NCBI RefSeq assembly: GCF_014640295.1
Contig: NZ_BMGR01000015.1
Location: 1-64,000 of the forward strand
DNA length: 64,000 nt
Direction: 5' to 3'
From: Paenibacillus abyssi
Lineage (GTDB): Bacteria > Bacillota > Bacilli > Paenibacillales > Paenibacillaceae
Positions 52,006-62,200 of this stretch are shown here, in pieces. Each line of letters starts with the position of its first letter. Position 1 is the stretch's first letter. Below the pieces are notes generated by a model. The model ran no database searches. It was not told the DNA's origin and was given only the letters and a program-made list of their open reading frames with translations. The position numbers and the translations under genes are program-made.

Positions 52006-53298
52006 TTATTTGATCTCTTTGCTGTCGATCTCTTGCTTCGCGTCATCCAGCGCTTGCTTTGGCGTTTTCTCCCCTACCAGCGCGGAAGTAACCGCAAACT
52101 GCATAATGTGGGACCATTCCGAATAGCCCGCAATGTTAGGCCGGTTGACCGCATAATCAAATTGCTCGGTCATCATGCCAAGGTCCGGATATTTCGCTAG
52201 CAGTTCTTCATTATCGACGAGATCCTTCCATACAGGGAGGCTTCCGATATAATCGTTGACGATAATCTCGCTTCGCTTTTCATTAATGAAATCAATCAGG
52301 TTCCATGCCCAGTCTTTGTTCTTTGAAGTTGCCGCAATCCCCAGGGCGCCGCCACCGGTTACCGTGGCACTCTCGCTCTTGCCTTCTACACCCGGGATAA
52401 AGGCCAGTTTAATGTCTGGATTATCTTTCAAAGCGTTAACAGCAAACGACCAGTTCATCATGAACGGGATCCCGCCTGCAGCATAAGCATTCAACACGGT
52501 ACCGTCATTTAACGACAAGGAGGACGGGTCCGTAAAATCCTTGTCATTCAGCGAGTTAACCATGAACTCAAGCGCTTCCAGCGCTCCGCCTTCGTTAAAT
52601 ACCCAGTTTCCTTCCTCATCCTGAAACTGTCCGCCAAACGATTCGACCAGCAGCGTATAATCGCAGATCAGTCCTTCCGCCTGCGTCCAGCCCCATACGA
52701 TCCCGTATTTCGCGATGCCCTGCGCTTTCAGATCCTTCGCGATCGCGTTCAATTCATCCCACGTTTGCGGCGGTGCATCATAACCGCCATCCTTCAGCAT
52801 TTTTTCATTGTAATACAAAAATTTGCCTTCGTTGCTGACGGGTAACGCGTATAGATTGTCATCAATAACACGCTGATCATAGGAGATCGGTACGATCTGA
52901 TCCTTCAAGCCCTCTTCTACATAAGAGTTCAGCGGCTCAATAAATCCGGCTGTTGCAAATTCGGCTGTCCAGACCGTATCGACCAATACGATATCTACGT
53001 TCGCATTGCCGCCTGCCAGACTGGTCACTACTTTGTCATGGAGACTATTGTAGTCCGTCGTTATAAATTCCACCTTCACACCATGCTCCTGCTCGAAGGC
53101 GGCTCCGATGCGTTCGATGAACGGCGCGAAGGTCGTATCAACGATCATGGTCAGCTTTTCCGGCTTCGCAGTCTCCTGCCCTGCCCCTGTATTACCGGCT
53201 TGTGAAAGATTGTTGCCGCCGCCGGAAGAGCATCCTGCGACGACGATCATCATTACGGTCAACAGAATTGCTAGTGTTTTTTTGGCATTCCATTTCAT
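52006..53298 (-). CDS. Sugar-binding lipoprotein (CUT1) next to the permeases
   Basis: The 430-residue solute-binding protein has lipobox VVAGC (Cys23) and a Gly/Asn linker. EKLTMIVDTTFAPFIERIGA opens the mature fold, and LAGGNANVDIVLVDTVW is the family signature region. It is directly ahead of the two permeases and is the likely partner for them. A second, different binding protein lies at 54362-55717 in the same cluster. Confidence 0.92.
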   Translation of the reverse strand: MKWNAKKTLAILLTVMMIVVAGCSSGGGNNLSQAGNTGAGQETAKPEKLTMIVDTTFAPFIERIGAAFEQEHGVKVEFITTDYNSLHDKVVTSLAGGNANVDIVLVDTVWTAEFATAGFIEPLNSYVEEGLKDQIVPISYDQRVIDDNLYALPVSNEGKFLYYNEKMLKDGGYDAPPQTWDELNAIAKDLKAQGIAKYGIVWGWTQAEGLICDYTLLVESFGGQFQDEEGNWVFNEGGALEALEFMVNSLNDKDFTDPSSLSLNDGTVLNAYAAGGIPFMMNWSFAVNALKDNPDIKLAFIPGVEGKSESATVTGGGALGIAATSKNKDWAWNLIDFINEKRSEIIVNDYIGSLPVWKDLVDNEELLAKYPDLGMMTEQFDYAVNRPNIAGYSEWSHIMQFAVTSALVGEKTPKQALDDAKQEIDSKEIK

Positions 53299-53332
53299 TG
53301 TTTTTCCCCCTATACAATTTGTGTACAGCCGT

Positions 53333-54331
53333 TTACTCGCCCAGTATACTGCTCAGCTCAATCTTGCGGCCCGAGCGCCAGGATTCGGCCGCCGCCTCAT
53401 TGATCAGCGTCAGCAGTATGGCGTCCTGCTTCCTGATTTCAGGCTTGTATTCGCCTTGAATCGCCATCGCCCACTGCTCCATCGGCATTGGCAGCCGTCC
53501 CGGAAGATTCACCTCTTCCCATTGTCCGCCCGCCATTTTTTGACGCGCATGGCCGTCTTCAATCATAATGCTCCCTTTGGTACCGTGCAGCTCCATCTGA
53601 AAGAAATTCGCGCCGGATGTGAAGCCGGTTTCAAGAATGCCCAGCGCGCCGGACTCATATTCCACAGTCGCCAGGGCGTGCACATCGACTTCATAACCCT
53701 CTGGTATGACAAAATGCGCCGATACCGACTTGGCCCTCCCACCCAGCCTATTGGTCAAGTAGATAGGATGGGCGCCCAAATCGATGAACGCACCGCCTCC
53801 GCACAGTACCGGATCGTAAAAGTGCTGTGGAAGCCAGCCTTCGGGATGCTGCTCGGTTGATACTGCTCCGTCATGGGCTACCCGGAATCGAACGGTATTG
53901 AGCTCCCCCAATAAGCCTTCGTTCACGGCCTCCTGCGCGTATAGATAATATGGCTCAACAAGACGCGGCATCGATACCATCAGCTCTACGTTATTCCGTT
54001 CCACAGCATCATAGATTGCTCTGCAATCCTCAACGGTAAAAGCCAGTACCTTCTCCGTGAAAATATGTTTGCCGCTTTCGGCTGCCTTAATGATCAGATC
54101 CCTGTGCATATTCGTCGGTGTCGTGATCACGACCGCATCAATGTCCGGATCGGCCAGCAGGCGGTCAAGCTCCTCCTCAAACCGGACGCCAAGATCCTTC
54201 GCCCAGGCTTCTCCCCGGACGGGGTCCTCGTCCCAGATCCGTACAATTTCAATGTCCGGGTTTTGCAGCGCTTCATTCATGTAATCGACCCAGTGAACAT
54301 GCCATTTGCTCAGCAATGCAACGGATAACAT
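53333..54331 (-). CDS. Gfo/Idh/MocA family oxidoreductase, atypical N-terminus
   Basis: The 332-residue protein has the family layout: a Rossmann domain, DAVVITTPTNMHRDLIIKAA, KHIFTEKVLAFTVEDCRAIY, and a C-terminal alpha/beta substrate domain starting near VRFRVAHDG. The first strand reads VALLSKWHVHWVDYM rather than the usual GxGxxG, and EKP is EKV. So NAD(P) binding may be altered. It lies between two sugar-binding protein genes and probably acts on the imported sugar or a derivative. Confidence 0.85.
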   Translation of the reverse strand: MLSVALLSKWHVHWVDYMNEALQNPDIEIVRIWDEDPVRGEAWAKDLGVRFEEELDRLLADPDIDAVVITTPTNMHRDLIIKAAESGKHIFTEKVLAFTVEDCRAIYDAVERNNVELMVSMPRLVEPYYLYAQEAVNEGLLGELNTVRFRVAHDGAVSTEQHPEGWLPQHFYDPVLCGGGAFIDLGAHPIYLTNRLGGRAKSVSAHFVIPEGYEVDVHALATVEYESGALGILETGFTSGANFFQMELHGTKGSIMIEDGHARQKMAGGQWEEVNLPGRLPMPMEQWAMAIQGEYKPEIRKQDAILLTLINEAAAESWRSGRKIELSSILGE

Positions 54332-54361
54332 CTGTATTCCTCCTATAAATGAGTTTGATAT

Positions 54362-55717
54362 TTACTCGGTAGTAATCGGGTTGCCTTCTGTTCGAATCTT
54401 CTCAAGTCCTTCCTCCAAATCCATTTGACCGGAGAAGATAAGACCCATCGTTTTGTACCAAATCTGCACCCATTCCATGTAATTTTTCGTTACCGGCATG
54501 GTGACGGTATCCCCGTTAAACGCTTCGACGAAAACGCTTGTATCGATCCCCTGTTTTTTGTAATAGTCCACAAATTTCCCGATGGAATCCTGGTTCATCG
54601 GCAGTACCGTTCCGGTCTGGCCAAGAATATCCTGGCTCCCCGGGCTGTTAATAAATTTCATGAATGCCCATGCTTCTTCTTTATAGCGGGTCTGTGCGCT
54701 AATATGATCGGCAAGCCCATTAACCCGAACGACGCGTTTATTGTTCGGACCGGCCGGGAATTGGGCGATCCCCCACTCAAATCCTGCCTTTTGCTGGATC
54801 GGTATGATCTGCCACGATCCCGTTACCCACAGCGCGGTTTGCTCGGAGAGGAACATCTTATCCGAGCCGGCGACCTTCACATCCGTATATACCGGAGACA
54901 CATGATATTTGAACACAAGGTCATGCAGAAATTGCAAGGTTTCAAACATCTTGTCTTCTGGCTTGAACTGTCCACCCGATAAAATTTCCGCATCATTGGA
55001 TGCGACAAATCCGATCAGGTCCCCCGGGTCCCACACTCCGCGGTCCGTATAGTTAAAGCCGTACTGAACAATGTTATCCGGATCGAAGCCCTCCTCGCCC
55101 GGATGTTTACCGCCGGCATCAATCGTCAATTTTTGCAAAAATTCGACAAGCGAGCCGCCGTCTGTCGGATTCCAGCTCAGATTATCCGGATAATGATCGA
55201 AGCCTGCTCTATTCAGCAGCTCCTTGTTGTAGAAGACCCCCAGCGTATCCCAGTCCTTGGGAATGCCATACTGCTCGCCATTATACTCGAAACCTTTGAC
55301 CAGCTCGGCATTTAAGCTGTCAAGATTGAACTGATCCGACTCGATGTAGTCCGTGATCGGAAGCAGTGCGTTTTTGTCCGCCAGACTTGGGACCTGGGGA
55401 ATAAATCCCCAGAAGATGTCTGGCGCAGAGCCGCCGGCGATTTCGGTCATCAGCTTCTCCCAGTAGTTGTTCCAGGGAACAACTTGGATATCAACGCTAA
55501 TATTCGGATGGCTTTCGTGGAAGTTAGCAATGATTTTCTCGTAAGCGGGCACCTGATTGATATCCCAAATCATATACCTCAGCGTTACAACATCCTTCAG
55601 CGGTGTATCGACGAGCTCATTGCCGACCGTACGTGATCCAAAGTGAAACGGGTTACTGCAGCCGGCGAGCAGTATAGCAAGCAGGATTACCGTAAAAACG
55701 CATGGAAGTTTCTTCAT
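54362..55717 (-). CDS. Sugar-binding lipoprotein, second of the cluster
   Basis: The roughly 451-residue binding protein has lipobox LLAGC. VTLRYMIWDINQVPAYEKII starts the fold, and EIAGGSAPDIFWGFIPQVP is the SBP family 1 signature. The ATG at 55717 is well spaced from AAGGGGTG. A GTG three codons earlier is possible. It differs in sequence from the protein at 52006-53298. The two may widen the substrate range of one permease pair, or one may serve the sensor kinase. Confidence 0.9.
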   Translation of the reverse strand: MKKLPCVFTVILLAILLAGCSNPFHFGSRTVGNELVDTPLKDVVTLRYMIWDINQVPAYEKIIANFHESHPNISVDIQVVPWNNYWEKLMTEIAGGSAPDIFWGFIPQVPSLADKNALLPITDYIESDQFNLDSLNAELVKGFEYNGEQYGIPKDWDTLGVFYNKELLNRAGFDHYPDNLSWNPTDGGSLVEFLQKLTIDAGGKHPGEEGFDPDNIVQYGFNYTDRGVWDPGDLIGFVASNDAEILSGGQFKPEDKMFETLQFLHDLVFKYHVSPVYTDVKVAGSDKMFLSEQTALWVTGSWQIIPIQQKAGFEWGIAQFPAGPNNKRVVRVNGLADHISAQTRYKEEAWAFMKFINSPGSQDILGQTGTVLPMNQDSIGKFVDYYKKQGIDTSVFVEAFNGDTVTMPVTKNYMEWVQIWYKTMGLIFSGQMDLEEGLEKIRTEGNPITTE

Positions 55718-55798
55718 AATCAACACCCCTTATATTGTTTCAAGACACGTAACGGAGCTGTGCCAGCGACAAGACAAGGAGAGCCGGGAGCCGTACCA

Positions 55799-56560
55799 TT
55801 AAATTCCCATTGTTTTGCCGCCGTTGACTGCCAGGCACTGTCCGGTGATGAACTCGGATGCGTCCGAAGCGAAGAATACAACGGCCTTGCCGATATCCAT
55901 CGGTTTGCCCATATGTCCGAGTGGCACCCCTTCGGTATAATCTTCAAAGACGCTCTGATCAAGCCCTTCTGTTCTTTCCACCGGAATGAAACCCGGGGCA
56001 ATCAGGTTAACCCGAATTCCAGAGTGGCCAAGCTCATTAGCCCAGGAACGTGTCATCCCTACCATAGCAGATTTAGCGCTTACATAGCTGGAGAAATTCG
56101 GATTTCCGAGCTGTACCACTTCACTGCCGATGTTAATGATACTGCCTGTCCCGCGCTCTTTCATACCCGGAAGTACGGCTTTGGTAAGCAGAAGCGGCGC
56201 TTTGACGAAAAACACCAGCTGGTCCATATAAATGTCCCATGTGCTATCCTCAATGGCATACATCGGCTGTGGACCTGTCGCATTGTTAACGAGGATATCG
56301 ACCTGGGCCTGGTAATGCTCCGTAACCTCACTGACAATACGCTGTACCTCTTCCTCCCGGGTAATATCTCCTCTTGTTGCTATTGCTTTACCGCCGATTT
56401 CCTCGATCAATCGGACCGTTTCCAGCGCATCCCGCTCATTGTTCGCATAATTGACGGCGACAGACGCCCCACTTACCGCAAGCGCGTAACAGATCCAACG
56501 GCCAAGACCTCTCGAGCCACCTGTTACCAGAGCAATCTTACCGGACAAATCATGATTCAT
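55799..56560 (-). CDS. Short-chain dehydrogenase/reductase (FabG-like)
   Basis: The 253-residue SDR has VTGGSRGLGRWICYALA for the cofactor, VNNATGPQPMYAI, the catalytic Ser in INIGSEVVQL, YVSAK, and the typical end FITGQCLAVNGGKTMGI. The ATG at 56560 follows GGAGG. A longer frame to 56599 lacks a ribosome site. It is the first gene of the cluster running to the permeases and is divergent from the sensor kinase. Confidence 0.9.
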   Translation of the reverse strand: MNHDLSGKIALVTGGSRGLGRWICYALAVSGASVAVNYANNERDALETVRLIEEIGGKAIATRGDITREEEVQRIVSEVTEHYQAQVDILVNNATGPQPMYAIEDSTWDIYMDQLVFFVKAPLLLTKAVLPGMKERGTGSIINIGSEVVQLGNPNFSSYVSAKSAMVGMTRSWANELGHSGIRVNLIAPGFIPVERTEGLDQSVFEDYTEGVPLGHMGKPMDIGKAVVFFASDASEFITGQCLAVNGGKTMGI

Positions 56561-56765
56561 TTCAATTCCTCCAATCCAATACGTAATCTGTGATCTCATA
56601 AAATAACGCTTTTATCTTTCTATTGTAATGGTGGCCTGCTGCCTCTCAATGTTTAATTTTTTGTGGTTTCGTACAAATATTTGCTAACTTGCTGCGGTAC
56701 GTACCACATCCTTTTTAAGTGTAGTATGATGAATTTAACTCAAGAAGCGTAAGGGGTCTGGCCAT

Positions 56766-58502
56766 ATGCTCCATCGATTTTTCGTTTACTTGTTTTCTAA
56801 CGTAAAGCATAAGCTGATTCTTTTTACAACGCTTATTCTCGTTATTGTAATCGCTATCATTGAAATCTTTATTTACCGGGTCGCTATCCCCCGGGAGACG
56901 TTTCATGCTATTGAATATAACCGGCAGGAGGTGCAGGCGATCAGTGAACGCGTAGAAGAAACCGTGTCGCTGTACAATTTGCTGACAAGCGCGCTCACGA
57001 TGGATAGCGAAGTGCAAAATATCCTTAAGGCCGGTTACCGGAGCGGATTGGAGGAAATGAATCAAAATTTTGATCTGGAACGAATCGTATCGCTTAAAAA
57101 TATCGTCTCACCGGACAAATTTCTCAACGTCTTCATCTATGACACGTCGAAGCTGCGTTATCGGATGAATCTATACAGCGACTACGATACTCGGTTTCTG
57201 GAGCTGAACAAACGGATCTATAATCCAGAAGGCGGAATCGTGTGGAAGGTGGAGAATGACTATATGTACATCCATCGCGCCATACGCGATCGGGTGAATC
57301 TGGAGATCATCGGATATATCACGCTGATGGTGGAGAACAAATATTTAGAATCCCGGATTCAAACCGCGACGAACCGTTACACATTCATTTATAACGAATC
57401 CGAGCAGCCTGTTGCGCTCAATCGGCCTGATATCAAAGCCAATCCCGTCTATATTCTGGTCAAATCAAAGCAAATCCAAGACGGTACGCCGACGAATATT
57501 ACCCTCCCTTCATCCGAGAGGATGCTGCTCACCACCTATAAGTCGAACTCACTGTGGCGGGTTTCCTCCCTGGTATCGGTTCAGGAGCTTACCCAGGGAA
57601 CAAGGGAAATCGGGTTCCGGATTATCGAAATCGGACTCGCCGGCATTCTGATCGGCATCCTCTTTATATGGATCAGCTCAACCTTCCTATTCCGGCCGCT
57701 GAAGGATCTGATCCGGGCGATGAACCGTTTTGAACAGGATAATTTTAATGTTCGGGTGGATATCAAACGAAGAGATGAATTCGGATTTGTAGGCAGAAGC
57801 TTCAACCGGATGATGGACAGGATCAATTACCTGGTCTCCGAGGTGTATCAGAAGGAGCTCAGCCAGAAGGAGGCCGAATTCAAGGCGCTGAAAGCGCAGA
57901 TCAATCCGCATTTTCTGTATAACACCTTGGAAACGATCCGGCTGCTAACTTCATTCGGGAACAACGCCGATGCGGAGAAAGCGACGGTCGCCCTGGCAAG
58001 ACTGCTGAAGACCAGTATCGATAAGAAGAAAGACATCATCTCCGTGCGGGAAGAGCTGGACATTATCCAATCCTACCTGACCATTCAGAAGATGAGGTTT
58101 CAGGATAAGGTAGAAGTATCAGTGACCGTCGATGAATCGATGATGGATCACCTCCTGCCCCGCTTCATTCTGCAGCCGATCATTGAGAACGCCTACCAGC
58201 ACGGGCTGGAAAGCAAGATGGATAACGGCCGGCTGTATATCAACGGATTTCTGCTGGAGCATGCCTTGAAATTTCAAATCATAGACGATGGAATTGGCAT
58301 GACAGAAGAAACGGTACAGTCGCTGTTCAACGAACATCGGGAATCAGGACCGGGAAACTCCGGTACCGGCAACGGTCTGACCAATGTACAGAACCGCATT
58401 CATTTATTATGCGGAGAAGCCTATGGTTTAACGGTACAAAGCTCGCCGAACTTCGGCACAATTGTTGAAATTTTATTACCTAGGGGGAAATGGCATGTTT
58501 AG
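56766..58502 (+). CDS. YesM-type sensor histidine kinase
   Basis: The 578-residue protein has spans near residues 17-39 and 285-307 with an extracellular sensing domain between. A HAMP linker (FRPLKDLIRAMNRFEQDNFN) is followed by the His box LKAQINPHFLYNTLETIRLL. The N box is LQPIIENAYQHGLE and the G1 box IDDGIGMTEETV. It overlaps the response regulator by 8 bp. It is divergent from the sugar ABC cluster, so it probably controls that transporter. Confidence 0.93.
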   Translation: MLHRFFVYLFSNVKHKLILFTTLILVIVIAIIEIFIYRVAIPRETFHAIEYNRQEVQAISERVEETVSLYNLLTSALTMDSEVQNILKAGYRSGLEEMNQNFDLERIVSLKNIVSPDKFLNVFIYDTSKLRYRMNLYSDYDTRFLELNKRIYNPEGGIVWKVENDYMYIHRAIRDRVNLEIIGYITLMVENKYLESRIQTATNRYTFIYNESEQPVALNRPDIKANPVYILVKSKQIQDGTPTNITLPSSERMLLTTYKSNSLWRVSSLVSVQELTQGTREIGFRIIEIGLAGILIGILFIWISSTFLFRPLKDLIRAMNRFEQDNFNVRVDIKRRDEFGFVGRSFNRMMDRINYLVSEVYQKELSQKEAEFKALKAQINPHFLYNTLETIRLLTSFGNNADAEKATVALARLLKTSIDKKKDIISVREELDIIQSYLTIQKMRFQDKVEVSVTVDESMMDHLLPRFILQPIIENAYQHGLESKMDNGRLYINGFLLEHALKFQIIDDGIGMTEETVQSLFNEHRESGPGNSGTGNGLTNVQNRIHLLCGEAYGLTVQSSPNFGTIVEILLPRGKWHV

Positions 58503-60090
58503 CGTAGTGATCGTTGACGATGAGCCCATGGTATGCCGGTGGCTGACGGAGAAAATCGATTGGCAGGAATGGAACTGTGAAGTTGTCGGGGTGGGAAAAA
58601 ACGGACTCGAGGGCAAAGAGCTCGTCCGTCAGCATAAGCCGGATATCCTCCTGAGCGATGTGAAAATGCCGGGCATGAACGGGCTGGAGCTGTCCCGTTA
58701 TATTCTGGAGCATTTCCCCAAAACAATGGTCCTCATGTTAAGCGGTTATAATGAATTCGATTTTGTCCGGACCGCGATGAGGAATCAAGTCTTCGATTAT
58801 TTGCTGAAACCGCTCGATATCGATGAATTCAAGAAAACAATGATGAAAGCTCATGCTCAACTTCAGCAGCGGCTTGAGCGTGAGCGTGAAGACGAAATAA
58901 GCGAGAAAAGATGGGAAGACAGCAGTGAACTAACGGAGTCCGGTATACTGATGAAGCTGATCATGAACGGCAACAAGGAGCTTCCTTCACTGCAGGGAAA
59001 AATGAACCGGCTCGGCCTGGAGCTGAACAAAGGGCAGGTCGTCGTCTATGAGCTGCACAGCATTTGCGATCCGCAAAAAGACAAATGGCTTCCTGTCTAT
59101 CAGTATGCCGTCCAAAATATCCTGCTCGAAACCTTCGAACGGTTTCATTGCATTCCGCTTGTTTTTCATGTCGGAGACCGGTGTGTCGTCGTAGCCAAGT
59201 TCACACCGGGTATTTCACTGCCGTTATGGGAGAAACGGGTGCTTGAAGCAGCCCGGGAAGGCTTGGAAAACGTACGAATGCACTTAAAATCGAAGCAGTC
59301 GCTTGGAATCGGCACCGTGTTCAAGTCGGTTGAAGAGCTTCACGGCTCCTATCAAACGGCGGCGCAAGCTTTGGAGCAGCAGTATTTTTGGTCGGATGAT
59401 ACCCTTCCTTCAGCAGGCGGGACCCTGTCTCTCATAGATGAGACGCCATTTGCGATCGAGCAGGCTTTCTACGATTCCATTGAGAACGGCAATGTGGAAG
59501 CAGCTGCGGCTTATCTGGCATCCCTTACAACCCGCCTGCGGAAAATAGGCAAGAAGGAATTTGTCTACAGCGTTTGTACCGAAATCCTAATCCGGCTCTC
59601 CAAGATTTCCGAGAAATGGAACAAAGAGCTGGACTTTCTCCCCCTGATGAACAACATGAACCAGTATCGCACCTTTGAATCGCTGATGCAGGAGCTTGCC
59701 AACGCTGTCACCTCGCTCTGTCAGTGGATCGTCACACAAAAAACCTATGCCGTTGCCAGTCTGCCGGAAAAGATCGTGATGTATATTCAAGAGCATTATC
59801 ATCATTCAGATATTCATTTGAGCGCCATCTCGGAAAAATTCCATATTAGCCTCAGCCATCTCAGCCGTATTTTCGTCCGGGCCACCGGCATCAATTTTAA
59901 TGAATTCGTATCTCAGCTTCGCATAGAGGAAGCCAAAAAGATGATGGAGCAGCAGCATTGGCTGAGCAATCAGGAAATTGCCGAGCGCGTCGGCTTTAAC
60001 GACGGCCGGTACTTCAGCCAGGTGTTCAAGAAGCATTGTGGCAAGACGCCCAATGAGTACCGGGGAAGACGAGAGGTTAGCAGGGGGTAG
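58495..60090 (+). CDS. YesN-type response regulator with AraC output
   Basis: The 531-residue regulator starts at 58495 (MFSVVIVDDEPMVCRW) behind GGGGGAAA. The receiver has its phospho-Asp in ILLSDVKMPGMNGL and Lys in LLKPLDIDEF. A central region of about 270 residues of unknown fold is followed by AraC HTHs (LSAISEKFHISLSHLSRIFV and NQEIAERVGFNDGRYFSQVF). It forms a two-component pair with the overlapping kinase gene. A hairpin without a T run follows at 60100-60127. Confidence 0.93.
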   Translation: MFSVVIVDDEPMVCRWLTEKIDWQEWNCEVVGVGKNGLEGKELVRQHKPDILLSDVKMPGMNGLELSRYILEHFPKTMVLMLSGYNEFDFVRTAMRNQVFDYLLKPLDIDEFKKTMMKAHAQLQQRLEREREDEISEKRWEDSSELTESGILMKLIMNGNKELPSLQGKMNRLGLELNKGQVVVYELHSICDPQKDKWLPVYQYAVQNILLETFERFHCIPLVFHVGDRCVVVAKFTPGISLPLWEKRVLEAAREGLENVRMHLKSKQSLGIGTVFKSVEELHGSYQTAAQALEQQYFWSDDTLPSAGGTLSLIDETPFAIEQAFYDSIENGNVEAAAAYLASLTTRLRKIGKKEFVYSVCTEILIRLSKISEKWNKELDFLPLMNNMNQYRTFESLMQELANAVTSLCQWIVTQKTYAVASLPEKIVMYIQEHYHHSDIHLSAISEKFHISLSHLSRIFVRATGINFNEFVSQLRIEEAKKMMEQQHWLSNQEIAERVGFNDGRYFSQVFKKHCGKTPNEYRGRREVSRG

Positions 60091-60135
60091 AACAAGCAAG
60101 GAGCTGAGGTCACCCCAGCTCCTTGCCCTCGTATA

Positions 60136-60954
60136 TCAGCTTGGCTGTTCTTCCTTGATTTTCTCCAGACGGAACAGCTTCTTGGCCCGGTCGGACAAGC
60201 CTTCGAATTTCTCGCGCGAAATACCCAGCGTTTCCTGATATCCACCGCGCCACCACGGTCTGGCATAAATGATCGCCACGTTCGGGCGGACATGATCCGA
60301 GTTGTTCGGTGTGCCTCTGTGCCACATCCGAAGATCACGGATCAGCAAAGAGCCTTTGGGCATCGTCATACGTACAGGCGTCAGATGGGATGCCGCCTCT
60401 TCGATATATTTCGGATGATTCCGGTTCTCAGGCATCAAATGGTTGCCTCCCGGGAAGGCTTCCATCGGACCGTTCTCCTCCGTCACATCCACCAGCGGAA
60501 TATTCAGCACGATTCCGGCCGGCGGCAGCGAAACCGTCGATTCCGGGAAAAACGGCGTTTGGTCGGAATGGACAACCTGATAATCCGAGCCGGGAAGCGG
60601 AGCATCCGCCGACAGGTAAATGCAGGCGCAGTCCGCTCCTATCAGCTTCTCCACAACAGGCAGTACGAATGGGCTTGTGATCACGCTCGGATCAATGAAC
60701 GGCTCATCGAACGGCAGATCCATTCTTACACGGTTTTTACGGAATTCCGTCGTGTTCACTTCCGTTGATTCCGGAGAACGGTTAGTCGCTTCATCAAGCG
60801 CATTCATAAAGGCGCTGCGCATTTTTTCTACCTGCTCTGAATCCAGCACACCTTCAAATAACACATAACCATTGAGTCTGACCTGCTCAACTGCACTCTC
60901 CACGGTTTCCGGATCAAGTCTTCCATTTTTCAATTCCTCTGGGCTAAGTTTCAT
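60136..60954 (-). CDS. Phytanoyl-CoA dioxygenase (PhyH) family oxygenase
   Basis: The 272-residue Fe(II)/2-oxoglutarate oxygenase has the ligands in VVHSDQTPFFP (His and Asp) and LRMWHRGTPNNS (distal His), followed by RPNVAIIYARPWWR carrying the 2-oxoglutarate Arg. It resembles the gene at 4725-5600 in plan but is a separate paralogue. It is last in an operon with two Gfo/Idh/MocA genes, so it may hydroxylate or open a modified sugar or cyclitol. The substrate is unknown. Confidence 0.88.
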   Translation of the reverse strand: MKLSPEELKNGRLDPETVESAVEQVRLNGYVLFEGVLDSEQVEKMRSAFMNALDEATNRSPESTEVNTTEFRKNRVRMDLPFDEPFIDPSVITSPFVLPVVEKLIGADCACIYLSADAPLPGSDYQVVHSDQTPFFPESTVSLPPAGIVLNIPLVDVTEENGPMEAFPGGNHLMPENRNHPKYIEEAASHLTPVRMTMPKGSLLIRDLRMWHRGTPNNSDHVRPNVAIIYARPWWRGGYQETLGISREKFEGLSDRAKKLFRLEKIKEEQPS

Positions 60955-60991
60955 CGTTTAACATCCTCTCTTTATCGCTTTTTTTATAAAA

Positions 60992-62158
60992 TCATGATTG
61001 TTGGGCCGTCGCAAACGCGGGGATGCTAACCCACCTTCCGGTCCGGCTGCTCTCCATAATGGCATCCACCACCTGCATAATCCGGTGGCCCTGCTCAAAT
61101 GAAGCGACATGCGATGCTTCCGCGTTTACTGTACCTGCTTTTTTTCGAATAACGGCGTCATAGAATTGCTGAATCAGATTTTTAAGCGCGTCCGGCCAGC
61201 CTTCCTGGTGTCCGCCAGGATAATGGGTCAGCAATCCCGCAAACGGAGATAACAAAGCTGCATCCCGGACCAGTTCACCGTTCTGTTCATCGCGTCTTCC
61301 TACCCAAAGCCGATTCGGTTCCTCCTGATCCCAGGCAAGGCACGCCTTCTCCGCAGCAATTTCAAAGTGCAGCCGGTTTTTGCGTCCGGCACTGACCTGA
61401 GAAACCGTGAACGCTCCGCGCAATCCTCCGTCAAACCGGACCAGTACGCTGCCAAAGTCCTCTGTGCTGACACTAACCGGCTCTACTGCTTTTTTGCCGT
61501 CTGCCAGCCGTTTCGTTTGATAGCGTACAGGGTGCACTGTTTGCAGATCAGCGCACAGCTCCACAATGTTCTGGCCCGTAATATATTGGAGAAGGTCACA
61601 CCAATGCGAACCGATATCGGCAATGGCACGCGATACGCCGTTTTGCTCGGTCTGCATTCGCCAATTGCAGTCGGTGTTATACAGCAGCCAGTCCTGGCAG
61701 TATCCTCCGCTCACGAGAAACGATTTGCCGTATTCCTCGGTGGAAATGGCCTCTTTAAGATGTGCGACAAGCGGATAATGTCTGTAGTTAAAGCAAACCC
61801 CGCTCACGCCTTTTGCGTGTTTCGCCAATTCAGCCAGCTCGGCGGATTCTTTACTGTTAAGGGCAAGCGGTTTCTCGGACAACAGATGCTTGCCGGCAAG
61901 CAGTGCCGCCTTATTCAGCGGAAAATGCAAATAATTGGGCGTGCAATTGTGAATGACTTCGACCTCCGGATCGTTAATCAGCGCATAAGCATCATCATAC
62001 CAAGCCGGTATGCCGCATGCTTTAGCCATTTGCTCCGCCTTCTCCATGCTGCTTGCCGCAATTGCCGTAATCTCGGCGTTATGGAGCCGTTTAATCGCTT
62101 CCATCTGCGCTTGGGCTGAAAATCCCGTCCCGATAATGCCGACCTTCAATCTATCCAA
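60992..62158 (-). CDS. Gfo/Idh/MocA family oxidoreductase
   Basis: The 388-residue dehydrogenase has KVGIIGTGFSAQAQMEAIKR (NAD(P) motif), HNCTPNYLHFPLNKAAL, and the canonical KHLLSEKPLALNS with the catalytic Lys of EKP. DIGSHWCDLLQYITG is in the substrate domain (Asp/His of the catalytic set). It is the second gene of the three-gene operon and likely oxidises a sugar or inositol-type substrate. Confidence 0.9.
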   Translation of the reverse strand: MDRLKVGIIGTGFSAQAQMEAIKRLHNAEITAIAASSMEKAEQMAKACGIPAWYDDAYALINDPEVEVIHNCTPNYLHFPLNKAALLAGKHLLSEKPLALNSKESAELAELAKHAKGVSGVCFNYRHYPLVAHLKEAISTEEYGKSFLVSGGYCQDWLLYNTDCNWRMQTEQNGVSRAIADIGSHWCDLLQYITGQNIVELCADLQTVHPVRYQTKRLADGKKAVEPVSVSTEDFGSVLVRFDGGLRGAFTVSQVSAGRKNRLHFEIAAEKACLAWDQEEPNRLWVGRRDEQNGELVRDAALLSPFAGLLTHYPGGHQEGWPDALKNLIQQFYDAVIRKKAGTVNAEASHVASFEQGHRIMQVVDAIMESSRTGRWVSIPAFATAQQS

Positions 62159-62200
62159 TCTGTACCTCCTCCCTAAGCTGCCTCCAACCCGTTGTACGAA

